In this document: positions 1 to 8,920 of the stretch, piece after piece
Layout: each line of letters opens with the position of its first letter
Position numbering within the stretch: the first letter of the stretch is position 1
Source of the DNA: an uncultured Bacilli bacterium
GTDB taxonomy: Bacteria > Bacillota_I > Bacilli_A > RF39 > UBA660
Assembly (NCBI GenBank): GCA_934101645.1
Contig: CAKORX010000005.1
Coordinates: 1 to 64,000 of the forward strand
Direction: 5' to 3'
Length of the DNA stretch: 64,000 nucleotides
Program-made: the position numbers and the translations under genes
Notes under the pieces: model-generated
What the model saw: only the letters and a program-made list of their open reading frames with translations
The model's database searches: none
Told to the model about the DNA's origin: nothing

Positions 1-396
1 GTCTCACCTTGGATTCCTTGAGGTCCGGTCGGACCAGTTTCACCTTGAATTCCTTGTGGTCCAGTCGGTCCAGTCTCACCTTGAATCCCCTGAGGTCCAG
101 TTGGTCCAGTCTCACCTTGAATCCCCTGAGGTCCAGTTGGTCCAGTCTCACCTTGAATTCCTTGTGGTCCAGTTGGTCCAGTCTCACCTTGGATTCCTTG
201 AGGTCCGGTCGGACCAGTTTCACCTTGAATTCCTTGTGGTCCAGTCGGTCCAGTCTCGCCTTGAATTCCTTGTGGTCCAGTCGGTCCAGTCTCGCCTTGA
301 ATCCCTTGAGGTCCCGTTGGTCCAGTTTCGCCTTGGATTCCTTGAGGTCCAGTTGGTCCAGTCTCACCTTGAATTCCTTGTGGTCCTGTTGGTCCA
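1..396 (-). repeat. Eleven tandem 36-bp collagen-coding repeats
   Basis: Eleven exact-length 36-bp units follow each other without spacers, each coding 12 residues of collagen-like sequence. Variation is mostly at third positions. The block at 1-77 recurs unchanged at 181-257, so five-unit (180-bp) blocks have been duplicated. The array continues past the window edge. Confidence 0.95.
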
Positions 397-629
397 GTTT
401 CACCTCTTGGAATTGAAAAATTCAGAATAACATTTTCACTTGTTCCAGAGTTTGTGACACTTGCATTTGTTCCTGCACCGGTGGTTGTCGTGGTACCAAT
501 AGTTATTGTTGAAGGACCTTGAGGTCCAGTTGGTCCTGTAATACCTCTATTTCCATTACAACAGCAACTTGGTTTCAATGAACCTTCACGTTTTATATAC
601 TCATAAGCATTTCTTAAATTATTATTCAT
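1..629 (-). CDS. Collagen-like Gly-X-Y repeat surface protein, N-terminal part (runs off the window)
   Basis: Only the first ~209 codons are present; the frame is still open at base 1, so the C-terminus lies outside. The start ATG follows AGGGAG by five bases. The N-terminus (about 25 residues) has a CCC cysteine cluster, then a short GPTGPQGP collagen stretch, a Thr/Gly/Asn-rich linker of about 45 residues, then repeats of the 12-residue unit GPTGPQGIQGET. Such Gly-Pro-Thr collagen-like regions are known from exosporium or spore-surface filaments (BclA type) and other Firmicute surface proteins. No signal peptide is visible, which fits an internally deposited spore-coat protein, and the window contains other spore genes. 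The spore location is inference; the collagen repeat is seen directly. Confidence 0.88.
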   Translation of the reverse strand, partial: MNNNLRNAYEYIKREGSLKPSCCCNGNRGITGPTGPQGPSTITIGTTTTTGAGTNASVTNSGTSENVILNFSIPRGETGPTGPQGIQGETGPTGPQGIQGETGPTGPQGIQGETGPTGPQGIQGETGPTGPQGIQGETGPTGPQGIQGETGPTGPQGIQGETGPTGPQGIQGETGPTGPQGIQGETGPTGPQGIQGETGPTGPQGIQGE

Positions 630-687
630 TATTACTCCCTTCACTTTAATATATGAATAATACTTTTTCATGAATAATTTATTTTAC

Positions 688-1263
688 CTAACTTTCCTTA
701 ATAAATTTTTTTGTAATAATTGCTATTAAATAGGCTATCAAAACCATAATTGCAACCTTTATTAAAATATAAGGATTTTTTAAACTTTCAATTAAACTAA
801 CTCCTACAAATCCCCAAAAGTATACCATAAATATTTTACCAATTAATAAACTTATTAAATATTTTTTTGTATCAAGTTTTGCAAGACCTGCTGCAATATT
901 TACCATAAAAGCTGGAGTAAATGGAATTGCAATTATAGTTACAAGCATTGGAAGTTCAACCTTTTTGATAATTTTAATTGCTTTATTTAAAAAACCCGTT
1001 TTTTCAGCACTTTCGATAGCTAATATTTTTATTCCCTTTTTTACAAGAGTATATGAGATAAAAGAACCTATACATGTAAAAATGTATGAGATTATAAAAC
1101 CCAATAAACTACCAAAGTAATAAAAGTTTATTGTTATAAAAACGCATAAGGGTAATATTGGCAACATTGACTCAACAACAATTAACAAACATGAAAAAAT
1201 TGGAGCAAATATTCCCATTGACATTAAAAAACTTTGAATAAAATCTGATAATTTATTAAGCAA
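688..1263 (-). CDS. TVP38/TMEM64 (DedA-like, VTT domain) membrane protein
   Basis: A 191-residue protein with about five hydrophobic segments. It carries the re-entrant-loop style motifs of the TVP38/TMEM64 (SNARE-associated/DedA-related) family: a Pro-rich segment near residues 30-40 and the PFTPAFMVNIAAGL region in the middle, where family members have a conserved F-x-P(h)N(h)xxG pattern. The length is normal for the family. These proteins sit in the cytoplasmic membrane and are linked to lipid scrambling or flipping and membrane homeostasis; the substrate cannot be inferred here. It lies about 30 bp downstream of the rhodanese gene on the same strand and is probably co-transcribed with it. 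Confidence 0.8.
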   Translation of the reverse strand: MLNKLSDFIQSFLMSMGIFAPIFSCLLIVVESMLPILPLCVFITINFYYFGSLLGFIISYIFTCIGSFISYTLVKKGIKILAIESAEKTGFLNKAIKIIKKVELPMLVTIIAIPFTPAFMVNIAAGLAKLDTKKYLISLLIGKIFMVYFWGFVGVSLIESLKNPYILIKVAIMVLIAYLIAIITKKFIKES

Positions 1264-1293
1264 ATAATATCACCCATCTAAATTATAAACACT

Positions 1294-1551
1294 TTAAAAG
1301 TTTTTTACAAGAATAACATTATAACCCAAAAATGAAAGCATTCTCACAACTTTTTTGCTTAGATGACCCTTTCTACACATTATATAGTATGGCTTATTTT
1401 TATCTAAATATTGCTTAGGATTAAATAATAATTTATCTGCATAAATATTAATACTTCTTGGGTCATGACCTTGTTCATAATCCTCAGGATGCTGTACATC
1501 AATAAGTGTACCTAAAGAAGAATTATAATTTTGATATTCAATTATATTCAT
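1294..1551 (-). CDS. Small single-domain rhodanese-like protein
   Basis: An 85-residue rhodanese fold: the LIDVQHPEDYEQGHDPRSINI segment matches the family's L-I-D-V-R-x-x-x-E-(F/Y)-x-x-G-H-I-x-G-A-x-N-I signature. The catalytic cysteine is Cys59 in the loop IMCRKGHLSKK. It lies in the cytoplasm and would carry sulfur as a persulfide on that cysteine. The Shine-Dalgarno GAGG sits seven bases before the ATG, inside the right arm of the hairpin that follows the VirD4-like gene, so translation may be sensitive to that fold. It is followed closely by the TVP38-like membrane protein. The sulfur acceptor is unknown. Confidence 0.8.
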   Translation of the reverse strand: MNIIEYQNYNSSLGTLIDVQHPEDYEQGHDPRSINIYADKLLFNPKQYLDKNKPYYIMCRKGHLSKKVVRMLSFLGYNVILVKNF

Positions 1552-1554
1552 AAT

Positions 1555-1582
1555 AAAACCTCATAGTATATTATGAGGTTTT
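1555..1582 (-). terminator. Hairpin between the VirD4-like and rhodanese genes
   Basis: A perfect 11-bp inverted repeat (AAAACCTCATA and its complement around a six-base loop) followed on the minus strand by TTTTATT. It can end the T4SS transcript. It also contains the ribosome-binding site of the rhodanese gene in its distal arm. Confidence 0.75.
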
Positions 1583-1606
1583 ATATTTTTAAGTTATATT
1601 TTTTGC

Positions 1607-3922
1607 CTATTCATCAAAGAAATCATCAAAAAATTCATCATCGCTAGAAACAGTATCATTTATAACTTTACTATCTTTATCAACATTAAGTTTAGTTTTA
1701 GGTTCATCACCAATTTTAATTTCTTGAGTCAAATCATCAGGATCATTATTAACATTTTCATTAGTTTGAGCTTGTTCTAATTTCTTAACAACTTCATTAA
1801 TATCTGGACCAGGTTCTTTTTCCTTTAAAGGAGTAACTATTGGACTATCATTTTCAACTTCTTCAACTTTTTTAGGTAATTCAATATTCTCATTCACAGA
1901 ATTATTCTTACTATTTTGTTTATCGGCTTCATCCATTGCTTGTAATTTTTTTTCAATTTCTTTTACCATGTCATCAATTTCTTTAGATGTCACATCATTA
2001 TTCGCATTTACCATTGGTGTTGGAATTGACTGCGATGGTGACATAAATGGATTGTTAAAACTTCCATTAAAATTATTATTTATATTATTAGGAGCATTTG
2101 GAGTTGATAAATTGTTATTTTGCATGAATGGATTAAATCCAGGTGATGCTCCACCGAAAGGATTTGAATTAAAACCAGATCCCATCATTCCAGGATTATT
2201 CATAGATTCTTGTTTCTTTTTTTCAGAAACAAATTTTTTAATATCAAATAATTCAATTTCCCTTTTTTCACGAGTTGGCAATACAGCATTTTTTCTTTCA
2301 ATTCCCCAATCTATTTTAAAATCCGGAGCCAAATTCGTCTTAAATGGATTCTTACGCCATCTTATTATAATAGCTTGAAATAATTTTAGTTTTTGTAAAT
2401 CTGAAACAGTAACTAGTGGTGTTGACGCCGTTTTATCTTTTTCCTTTGATTTAACTTCACCGCACATTTTACTAATTTCCTCTAAAGCTTTTAACTCTGT
2501 AGAAATTAAATAAATTAAGTTACCACAGTTACCTTTTATAACTTGTGCAACTTCTTCACCATACACATCATTTAATTGAGCAAAATTTTGAATGATAAAT
2601 GTAAATCTTATTGCCCTACTTCTAGCCGCTGTAACCATTGAATCAACATCTTTTAATGGAGGCATGTTTGCAAACTCATCTAATATAAAGTTAGTCCTAT
2701 ATTCAAGCTTTCCACCATTTTCTTGAGCACAATCAATTAAAGTTTCATAACATTGTTTAATAAAAATTGTCATTAATCCATGATATGTCTTTTTTTCATC
2801 GTGAATTATCATAAATACGGCAGTTTTATGCTTACCAATGTCTCTCATATCAAAATCAGAGTATGAAAGCATTTCACTTAAATTAACTTTTGTTGAAAAA
2901 AGTCTAATCTTTTGCCTAAATGTTGATAAAATACCACCCTTTGTATCACTAGGAGCATTTATAGTATTTGAAGCAAATATGTAAGCTGGGCTTGCCTCAC
3001 CTTTCATATTAAAGTATTCTTGCATATATGTTTTTGTGCCACGACGCTCTTCACCAACTGTGGACATAAAATTAATACTATTTAAATTAACTTCTTTTTC
3101 ATTAGCGTCCATAAATAGGCCCATTGTTAAACCTGAAAAATAATCTGCAGCACTTTTTTGCCAGAAAGCAGAATCTCCACCCTCACTTTTGTCATATAAA
3201 ATATTAAGAGAAATATCCTCTAAAAGTTCAGTTGCTTTATCAACATTGCCTTGTTTGTAATAATAATATGGTAATGCCAAAGGATTCCAAGAATTACCCC
3301 TATCAGGATCACGAAAATTTAATATGACAATGTTATAACCTTGCTTTTTTAAATATTCTCCACAATACTGATAAATTTCTCCTTTTGGGTCAGTAATAAC
3401 CATACTTTCACCCTTTTTAGAAAGTAAATTAACTAAAGGTTTTACAACACATTCAGTTTTACCTGAACCAGTTGAACCTATAATTAAGTTATGATATTCG
3501 CCATTATCAACCCACATTTCTTTACCATTATTAACAAGTGCTACACCTGCAGCTTCAATCTTATCATCAATGGTTCTAACTTTAACGATATTCTTGTCAG
3601 TTTTTATGTCTTTTTCACTTGCCCATTTTGAATAACCATCACTGCTTTTCTCAGAAAAAAATAAACCAAATCCGTCACCTTTTTCTTTACTAAATATTTT
3701 TGAAGAAACACTTGTAAATATCAAAATTAAAACTGCAATGAAAAGTCCAAATGTAAAACCTATATATTCAGGTGTAAAAGCTTTAAAAGGAAGAAGACCA
3801 TAAAACGTTCCATCTTGAGATAAAGATGAAAAATTAAGTACTGCTACAGCACAAAAATATAGAAGAAGTCCACAATAAATACAAAATAATGTAAAATCTT
3901 TTTTTGTAACTTTAAATTTCAT
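1607..3922 (-). CDS. VirD4/TraG-type T4SS coupling ATPase
   Basis: A 771-residue type IV coupling protein. Two N-terminal membrane segments (about residues 11-30 and 53-70) anchor it. The Walker A is GSTGSGKT (149-156) and the Walker B is FILDEFANMP (412-421), followed by the TAARSRAIRFTFIIQNFAQL segment typical of TraG/VirD4. Such hexamers recruit DNA or protein substrates to the secretion channel. After about residue 600 the protein becomes Asn/Pro/Met-rich and then acidic, ending in a run of Asp, Glu and Phe; this tail is not part of the ATPase fold and may dock substrates (inference). It is the last T4SS gene of the minus-strand cluster, just after a membrane-anchored protein of unknown function. 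Confidence 0.93.
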   Translation of the reverse strand: MKFKVTKKDFTLFCIYCGLLLYFCAVAVLNFSSLSQDGTFYGLLPFKAFTPEYIGFTFGLFIAVLILIFTSVSSKIFSKEKGDGFGLFFSEKSSDGYSKWASEKDIKTDKNIVKVRTIDDKIEAAGVALVNNGKEMWVDNGEYHNLIIGSTGSGKTECVVKPLVNLLSKKGESMVITDPKGEIYQYCGEYLKKQGYNIVILNFRDPDRGNSWNPLALPYYYYKQGNVDKATELLEDISLNILYDKSEGGDSAFWQKSAADYFSGLTMGLFMDANEKEVNLNSINFMSTVGEERRGTKTYMQEYFNMKGEASPAYIFASNTINAPSDTKGGILSTFRQKIRLFSTKVNLSEMLSYSDFDMRDIGKHKTAVFMIIHDEKKTYHGLMTIFIKQCYETLIDCAQENGGKLEYRTNFILDEFANMPPLKDVDSMVTAARSRAIRFTFIIQNFAQLNDVYGEEVAQVIKGNCGNLIYLISTELKALEEISKMCGEVKSKEKDKTASTPLVTVSDLQKLKLFQAIIIRWRKNPFKTNLAPDFKIDWGIERKNAVLPTREKREIELFDIKKFVSEKKKQESMNNPGMMGSGFNSNPFGGASPGFNPFMQNNNLSTPNAPNNINNNFNGSFNNPFMSPSQSIPTPMVNANNDVTSKEIDDMVKEIEKKLQAMDEADKQNSKNNSVNENIELPKKVEEVENDSPIVTPLKEKEPGPDINEVVKKLEQAQTNENVNNDPDDLTQEIKIGDEPKTKLNVDKDSKVINDTVSSDDEFFDDFFDE

Positions 3923-3969
3923 TTTTTCTCCTTTTTAATAGTCTTATTATACAATATTTTAATACTTTT

Positions 3970-4779
3970 TTAAATGATTTTCGAAAACCTATTATTACTT
4001 AACTCATACAAAGAAATAAATGCATCATAAGTTAACTCGCTAAATCCATATAATGCAAAACTTAACTTTCCATCAATTTCAAAAGCATTATATAATATAT
4101 AACTAGTTTTATTTTCATCTTCATTAACATTTTCATTTAATATTGTATATGTTCTATCATTAGAATCAGTATACAAAATTAGTTTATAGTTTTCATTATC
4201 AATTGTATAATACAAAATAGAAACATAGCCATACTTATCAATAGAATAATAATGTTCATAATTCTTATTATTGCCAATTCTATTATTTTTATAAGTAAGT
4301 GGAATTCTCATATTTTCTATATTAAATTCCCTCTCTTGAAAACTAATTGGTTTAATATTTAAACTTTCTGATAATGCAGTAATTTTTCCACTATGGCTTA
4401 TATAATTACCATTATCATCAAAAATATTCCATACTGTGGCTCTTTTTATATAGTATTTTCCCATTAATATATTATCAGAGTATACAATAAACTTTTTTGA
4501 ATCAACATCCTCTAAATTACATGTTGAATATTTATTATTTTCTTTTTGTAAGCAGAAATCATTAATAACAAAATAATCATACTTTTTTTCAACTGGTTTA
4601 GTTATAGTATTGTTTGAAATTGCAGTATTATTTTTAGAACTATTTCCATTACTTCCAGCATTATTTACAAATACATTATTATCATTATTTCTTACATACA
4701 ATGCATAAACGCCAACAATAATTAACACACTAGCATAAATACATATTATGATTATATTAAATTTATTAGTCACTTTCAT
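3970..4779 (-). CDS. Membrane-anchored protein of unknown function in the T4SS cluster
   Basis: A bitopic protein with one N-terminal membrane segment (roughly residues 8-28) and about 230 residues predicted outside the membrane, rich in Tyr, Asn and beta-forming residues. The internal ATG used here follows AAGGGA by seven bases and lies just after the stop of the upstream cell-wall hydrolase. An upstream ATG (start 4800) preceded by AGGAG would add seven residues and overlap that gene by 8 bases. The position between VirB1-like and VirD4-like genes suggests a T4SS channel role. The one-TM topology is that of VirB8/TcpC, but I see no sequence motif to support that name. Confidence 0.75.
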   Translation of the reverse strand: MKVTNKFNIIIICIYASVLIIVGVYALYVRNNDNNVFVNNAGSNGNSSKNNTAISNNTITKPVEKKYDYFVINDFCLQKENNKYSTCNLEDVDSKKFIVYSDNILMGKYYIKRATVWNIFDDNGNYISHSGKITALSESLNIKPISFQEREFNIENMRIPLTYKNNRIGNNKNYEHYYSIDKYGYVSILYYTIDNENYKLILYTDSNDRTYTILNENVNEDENKTSYILYNAFEIDGKLSFALYGFSELTYDAFISLYELSNNRFSKII

Positions 4780-4792
4780 TAGCAATCCCTTC

Positions 4793-6892
4793 TTAATCAT
4801 TTTCTCCTGTTTTTGACTTAAAATATACTGTGAGTGGTCTACATGCTGTTACAAAATATGATCTTATATTAGCATACTTAATAACTCTAATATCATCTTC
4901 TCTATTTGATTGCTGATTAGTTGCTTCAAATGTTGTATTATCTCCGGCATATAAGCCAACATGTGTTGGATATCCTTCAGCGCCATGTGCCGTGAACAGT
5001 AAATCACCGGGTATTAAATTTGCCGGATCAGTAATTGTAAATAAAACACCATTTTTTTCACACCAACTTTCTTCAGACCAAGTTGTACCATATTTTCCTT
5101 TAATTTCATGTTCTAAATAACCAATACCAACCTGTCTATATGCTCTATCGACCAAAGAAGCACAATCGGCATAGCCATCATTTTGTCTTAAATCTCGACT
5201 ATATTTCCAATGATCAAACTTTTGAATAGCTTTTTCAACAATTATTGTACCAAGTTCTCGCTCATCTTCGATATTAGATATATCTATTACAGTACCACTT
5301 CCATCAACATAATTAGTACAATCCTCAGGACTAAGTTTAAAAATAGTTTGCCTTTTTGATACCATTGACTCTGCTTGATAGCCACCATATGCTAACTGAT
5401 CATCAGCATTAGTCGGTTCACAACTACTCGGATTTGTAACATAAGCAATGCCCAATTCATCATACTCATAAGGACACGAATTTCTACTACAAATCTCAAG
5501 TACTTCTGCAGCACGTTCCTTATTTTCATAATGCGGTTGCATATACGTTACATACGTACATCCTCCTAGTGAATTATCTCCAGCATTTGCCCAATAATCT
5601 CCAATGTATGCATACTTACTCATCATATGTGCTACTGTTGAATACTGTGAAACATTTCTAACAAATTCCAAAACACCAACATCAAATGACTCATAATGTA
5701 TACCATCATGGGCACCATTACCAACACCTAATCCCCAGTAATTATTTGTTTGTACGCCACCCTCAAATCCGGGAGTAAAGCCTTCCAAAACAGCCCTTAC
5801 TACTACAAGTTCAGGATTGATATTATTCTCTGTTGCTATTTCATATATTGTATCAGCATTTTCAATAAAAACTGCTATACCATCTCTTTCTTTTACATTA
5901 CCACTTGTTGGAGTTAAATTAGTTTCGAGTAATTCTCTGAATTCGCTCTTTGATAATGATGTTGTGCTCATTGGAAATTCACTACAACCACCAATCATAG
6001 AACCAGATATATTTTCATTAGATTCTGCATCATCAGCACCTGCAGCACCACCCATTAAAAGTAAAATAATTATTATAATAAACATTGTTGCAAAGACGCC
6101 TAAAATCCAAGGATGTTTTTTTATTAAACTAAATAGTTTTTGCTTAATAATCTTTTTTTTCTCATCTTCTGAGGTATTAATGCTACTTTTTTTATTATCA
6201 AAAATACCATTTCCGGTAAACTTATTTTTTAGACCACTTGCTTTTGATTTAATTCCATTTGCCTTATCTGCAGCTTTTGCAACATTTTGAACATCGCTTG
6301 CTCCTTTGGCAGCAGCATTTTGAGCAGCACCTTCAGGATTGCCCATCATATCAACACCAGTTTGAGCAGCATCTAAAGCTCCAGCATCATTTAATTTATT
6401 CAAAGATTTTTGCATCTTTCTTGCCATTGGGTTTCTATGAGAAGCTTCCTCCATTTTGGTTGCTAATTTATCGTGAATTTTATTACCTATTTCGGTATTA
6501 TTCACAACACTAGCTATTTTTCCACCTGCAGGACCAGCAAAAGCAGTTGCAGCAGCTTGAGTAGCAACTTTAGTGGCTTTTTTATTTGAATCTTTGCTTT
6601 TTTCTTTTTCTAATTCTTCTTTACGATTTTTTGCTTTATATGTACCATCATCAGATGAGCTACTTTTTTTATTTAATGAATAAGAATTATTTCTTTTTGG
6701 AATTTCACTACTATTTTGCTGTGGTGCATTAAATGAACCATCATCATAATTAATGTTATTATTTGAATATAAATCGTCACTTGAATATAAATCATCAACA
6801 TTAAATTCATCATTATAAACATCATCAAAACTGTCTATAGGTTCGTCTTGGAGTTGATCCGGTATATCATTAAAATTTTTATTATTATCCAC
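4793..6892 (-). CDS. VirB1/CwlT-like bifunctional cell-wall hydrolase (lysozyme-like + NlpC/P60)
   Basis: A 699-residue protein starting at GTG after GGTGGTGAT. Residues 1-250 are predicted cytoplasmic: Asp/Asn-rich, then charged, then Ala/Gly-rich. A membrane segment at about 262-283 follows. Outside are a lysozyme/glucosaminidase-like domain (about 315-470, candidate catalytic Glu370 in VRAVLEGF and an NNYWGLG motif) and a C-terminal NlpC/P60 peptidase (about 555-690) with Cys577 (GYADCASLV) and His644 (PTHVGLYAG). The glycosidase-plus-NlpC/P60 pairing is that of CwlT/Orf14 enzymes, which open the peptidoglycan for conjugation channels. The long cytoplasmic N-terminus is unusual and may contact the ATPases. 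Confidence 0.9.
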   Translation of the reverse strand: MDNNKNFNDIPDQLQDEPIDSFDDVYNDEFNVDDLYSSDDLYSNNNINYDDGSFNAPQQNSSEIPKRNNSYSLNKKSSSSDDGTYKAKNRKEELEKEKSKDSNKKATKVATQAAATAFAGPAGGKIASVVNNTEIGNKIHDKLATKMEEASHRNPMARKMQKSLNKLNDAGALDAAQTGVDMMGNPEGAAQNAAAKGASDVQNVAKAADKANGIKSKASGLKNKFTGNGIFDNKKSSINTSEDEKKKIIKQKLFSLIKKHPWILGVFATMFIIIIILLLMGGAAGADDAESNENISGSMIGGCSEFPMSTTSLSKSEFRELLETNLTPTSGNVKERDGIAVFIENADTIYEIATENNINPELVVVRAVLEGFTPGFEGGVQTNNYWGLGVGNGAHDGIHYESFDVGVLEFVRNVSQYSTVAHMMSKYAYIGDYWANAGDNSLGGCTYVTYMQPHYENKERAAEVLEICSRNSCPYEYDELGIAYVTNPSSCEPTNADDQLAYGGYQAESMVSKRQTIFKLSPEDCTNYVDGSGTVIDISNIEDERELGTIIVEKAIQKFDHWKYSRDLRQNDGYADCASLVDRAYRQVGIGYLEHEIKGKYGTTWSEESWCEKNGVLFTITDPANLIPGDLLFTAHGAEGYPTHVGLYAGDNTTFEATNQQSNREDDIRVIKYANIRSYFVTACRPLTVYFKSKTGEND

Positions 6893-6916
6893 TATATCAC
6901 CACCAATACTGATAGT

Positions 6917-6946
6917 AGTATATCATAAAAACTGTTGTTACTACAA
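6917..6946 (-). promoter_or_regulatory. Candidate promoter for the VirB1-like to VirD4-like genes
   Basis: TTGTAG, 18 bases, then TATACT with an upstream TG (extended -10), about 25 bases before the GTG start. Together with the hairpin after the VirB4-like gene it suggests a second transcription unit in the T4SS cluster. The remainder of the 239-base gap is AT-rich with no other signal seen. Confidence 0.5.
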
Positions 6947-7108
6947 TAGTTACACCAAATATTTAAAAGCATGGTGAATACATAATTAAGTAACATTTTA
7001 ATTAATTTATCTAAATTTTTGTATATAATCAAATATTATAAAAAAATGTTAATAAATTGTTAAAATAAAATCACTTTACAAAAGATAGGTTATTAACAAT
7101 TTACTAAC

Positions 7109-7131
7109 AAAAAAAGAGTGATAACTCACCC
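7109..7131 (-). terminator. Terminator after the VirB4-like ATPase gene
   Basis: GGGTGA, loop GTTA, TCACTC (one G-T pair), then seven T on the minus strand, abutting the stop codon of the ATPase gene. The stem is short, so termination may be partial. Confidence 0.55.
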
Positions 7132-8919
7132 TTAGTATCCTCCACCTGAACCAAATGAATCAAGTTCTTCTTGAGTAGCAATAACAGTCATATTCATTCT
7201 ACGGTTACCGCATATAAGTAGGCCTTCACCTTGATTATAATATTTAATTCTTTCCTTTTCTGTTTCATTTAGGTCAATAAGTTTTGCTAAATCTTCAACA
7301 GCTTGTTTACGAAGATTCATTATTAAATAAGATGAAGCATTATCAAATATTGCTTTTCCATGCATTATTAAATTTGGAGCAGCAAAATCTGTTGGTTGTT
7401 GTGTAATAATAATTGTTCCAGTGTTATATTTTCTTGCTCTTCTTTGAATTTGCGATAAGAATTCCGCACCAAGTTCATTATGATTAGATAAAAGTACATG
7501 TGCTTCATCAACCATCATAACTGTATCAATGTCTTTATCCAAACATAGTCCCCAAGCAAATTTTAATATATTAAAGAATAATGCATTTTTAATATTTTCA
7601 TCACTATTCATAAGTTCCTTGATATTAAAAACAATAAAATCACTATCAATTTGAAGTGTTGTATGACCAGTAAAATAATATCTTAATTCTTTTATTAAAG
7701 GTCTTATTTTAAGTTCTAGACGTTCCATTACATCTCTTTCACGAGTTGCATCAGTCATTGATAATAGTCTTCCTTTAATAGTAGCATATACATCATCAAA
7801 TGTTGGAAAATCTGCACTTGTTAATTTAGTAAAATCTGTATTATAATCAATTTTAAATCTTTTATAAGTATCTTGAACTATCTCGCTAAATAATGTCAAA
7901 ACATCTTCTTCAATTGAAGGGTTATAATACTTCATAAATGCCTTTAACTGTTGAAGTGTACGAGTTAATACAGTGTATCCTAAGCCTTGTTCAATTTCTT
8001 CTTCATCAACATCGACTACAATTTCAAGTGGATTAATCATACCAAAGTCTCCACCTTTTCCTAAATCTAAGAAATCACCTTTCATCATAGTGGCCATTTC
8101 ACCAAGTTCACCTTCAGGATCAATACATACAACTTGCAATTGGTTTCTTAAATGAGTTCTAAGAAGCAGTTTTGCTGCAGTACTTTTTCCTGAACCAGAT
8201 GTACCTAAAATAATCATGTTAGCGTTGTTACGATTAGTTTCTTTCTGTCTTTTGAATAAAAATTGATTAAACAAAATGACACCACCAGATCTATCTATCC
8301 CAAGAAGAGTTCCTGTACCAGGATCTTTAATAGAATCAAAAACAAATGGATACATTCCAGCAATAGTAACAGATGGAAGCGGTATACCTATCCTTTTTTC
8401 AATATCTTGTTCTGGAAATATTGGAAGCATACTTTTTAATGCTTTTTCTTGTTCAAACATTAAAGATACTCCACGCATTCCAAGTGCATCTATATAATTT
8501 CTTACTTGAATTTTTGTAAGCTCTAGGCCATCTTTTGATTCAGCAGATATCATTAAATGCAATTGAAAATCAAATATTCTAGCTTGACTTGAAGCTAGCA
8601 TAGATATAAATTGTTCAAGTGATTCATAATCTTGTCTAATTCTTTCTTGCGTAGTTTGATCTTTTTCTTGTTGATAACGAATTTTTAAATCTGCTATCTC
8701 TTTATTAAGCATCTTTTTCAATATTTCAAATGATATCGGTATATGCTTAATACCTACTCTTACACCAGGAATATTATTTACATCAGATAAATATCCTGGA
8801 AATATGCTTCTCGGATAACCAACAATAGTCATAATTGTGTAATATTTATCACCTAGCATAAAATCAATTGGTTTAAAATAAATTCCTTTAGGTGCTACTT
8901 CACTTTTTAATTTACTCAT
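7132..8919 (-). CDS. VirB4-like T4SS ATPase, C-terminal part with the P-loop domain
   Basis: A 595-residue ATPase with Walker A GTSGSGKS (239-246) and Walker B VMMVDEAH (Asp471-Glu472). It has the IDPEGELG segment after the P-loop and the IQRRARKYNTGTIIITQQPTDF stretch that marks VirB4/TraC/TrbE ATPases. These hexameric enzymes power substrate transfer and pilin handling at the inner face of the membrane. The first ~220 residues are part of the VirB4 N-terminal region; the rest of that region is encoded by the preceding gene, whose TAA is one base before this ATG. The split looks natural because both genes have intact frames and coupled translation, rather than a frameshift. Confidence 0.92.
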   Translation of the reverse strand: MSKLKSEVAPKGIYFKPIDFMLGDKYYTIMTIVGYPRSIFPGYLSDVNNIPGVRVGIKHIPISFEILKKMLNKEIADLKIRYQQEKDQTTQERIRQDYESLEQFISMLASSQARIFDFQLHLMISAESKDGLELTKIQVRNYIDALGMRGVSLMFEQEKALKSMLPIFPEQDIEKRIGIPLPSVTIAGMYPFVFDSIKDPGTGTLLGIDRSGGVILFNQFLFKRQKETNRNNANMIILGTSGSGKSTAAKLLLRTHLRNQLQVVCIDPEGELGEMATMMKGDFLDLGKGGDFGMINPLEIVVDVDEEEIEQGLGYTVLTRTLQQLKAFMKYYNPSIEEDVLTLFSEIVQDTYKRFKIDYNTDFTKLTSADFPTFDDVYATIKGRLLSMTDATRERDVMERLELKIRPLIKELRYYFTGHTTLQIDSDFIVFNIKELMNSDENIKNALFFNILKFAWGLCLDKDIDTVMMVDEAHVLLSNHNELGAEFLSQIQRRARKYNTGTIIITQQPTDFAAPNLIMHGKAIFDNASSYLIMNLRKQAVEDLAKLIDLNETEKERIKYYNQGEGLLICGNRRMNMTVIATQEELDSFGSGGGY

Positions 8920-8920
8920 A

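Noticed and set aside
1..396. CRISPR-like 36-bp period
   Set aside because: The 36-bp units are contiguous without spacers and keep a reading frame coding collagen-type Gly-X-Y, so this is a protein repeat.
9..430. Plus-strand frames rich in Ser/Leu over the collagen array
   Set aside because: They are mirror frames of the repeat with no ribosome-binding site; the minus-strand frame explains the sequence.
647..655. CATATATTA resembling a mother-cell sigma factor -10 before the collagen-like gene
   Set aside because: It would start transcription on top of the ribosome-binding site and has no matching -35, so the match is probably chance in AT-rich DNA.
3970..4779. VirB8/TcpC assignment of the bitopic protein
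   Set aside because: Only the one-segment topology fits; no NTF2-like sequence motif is recognisable, so it is left unnamed.
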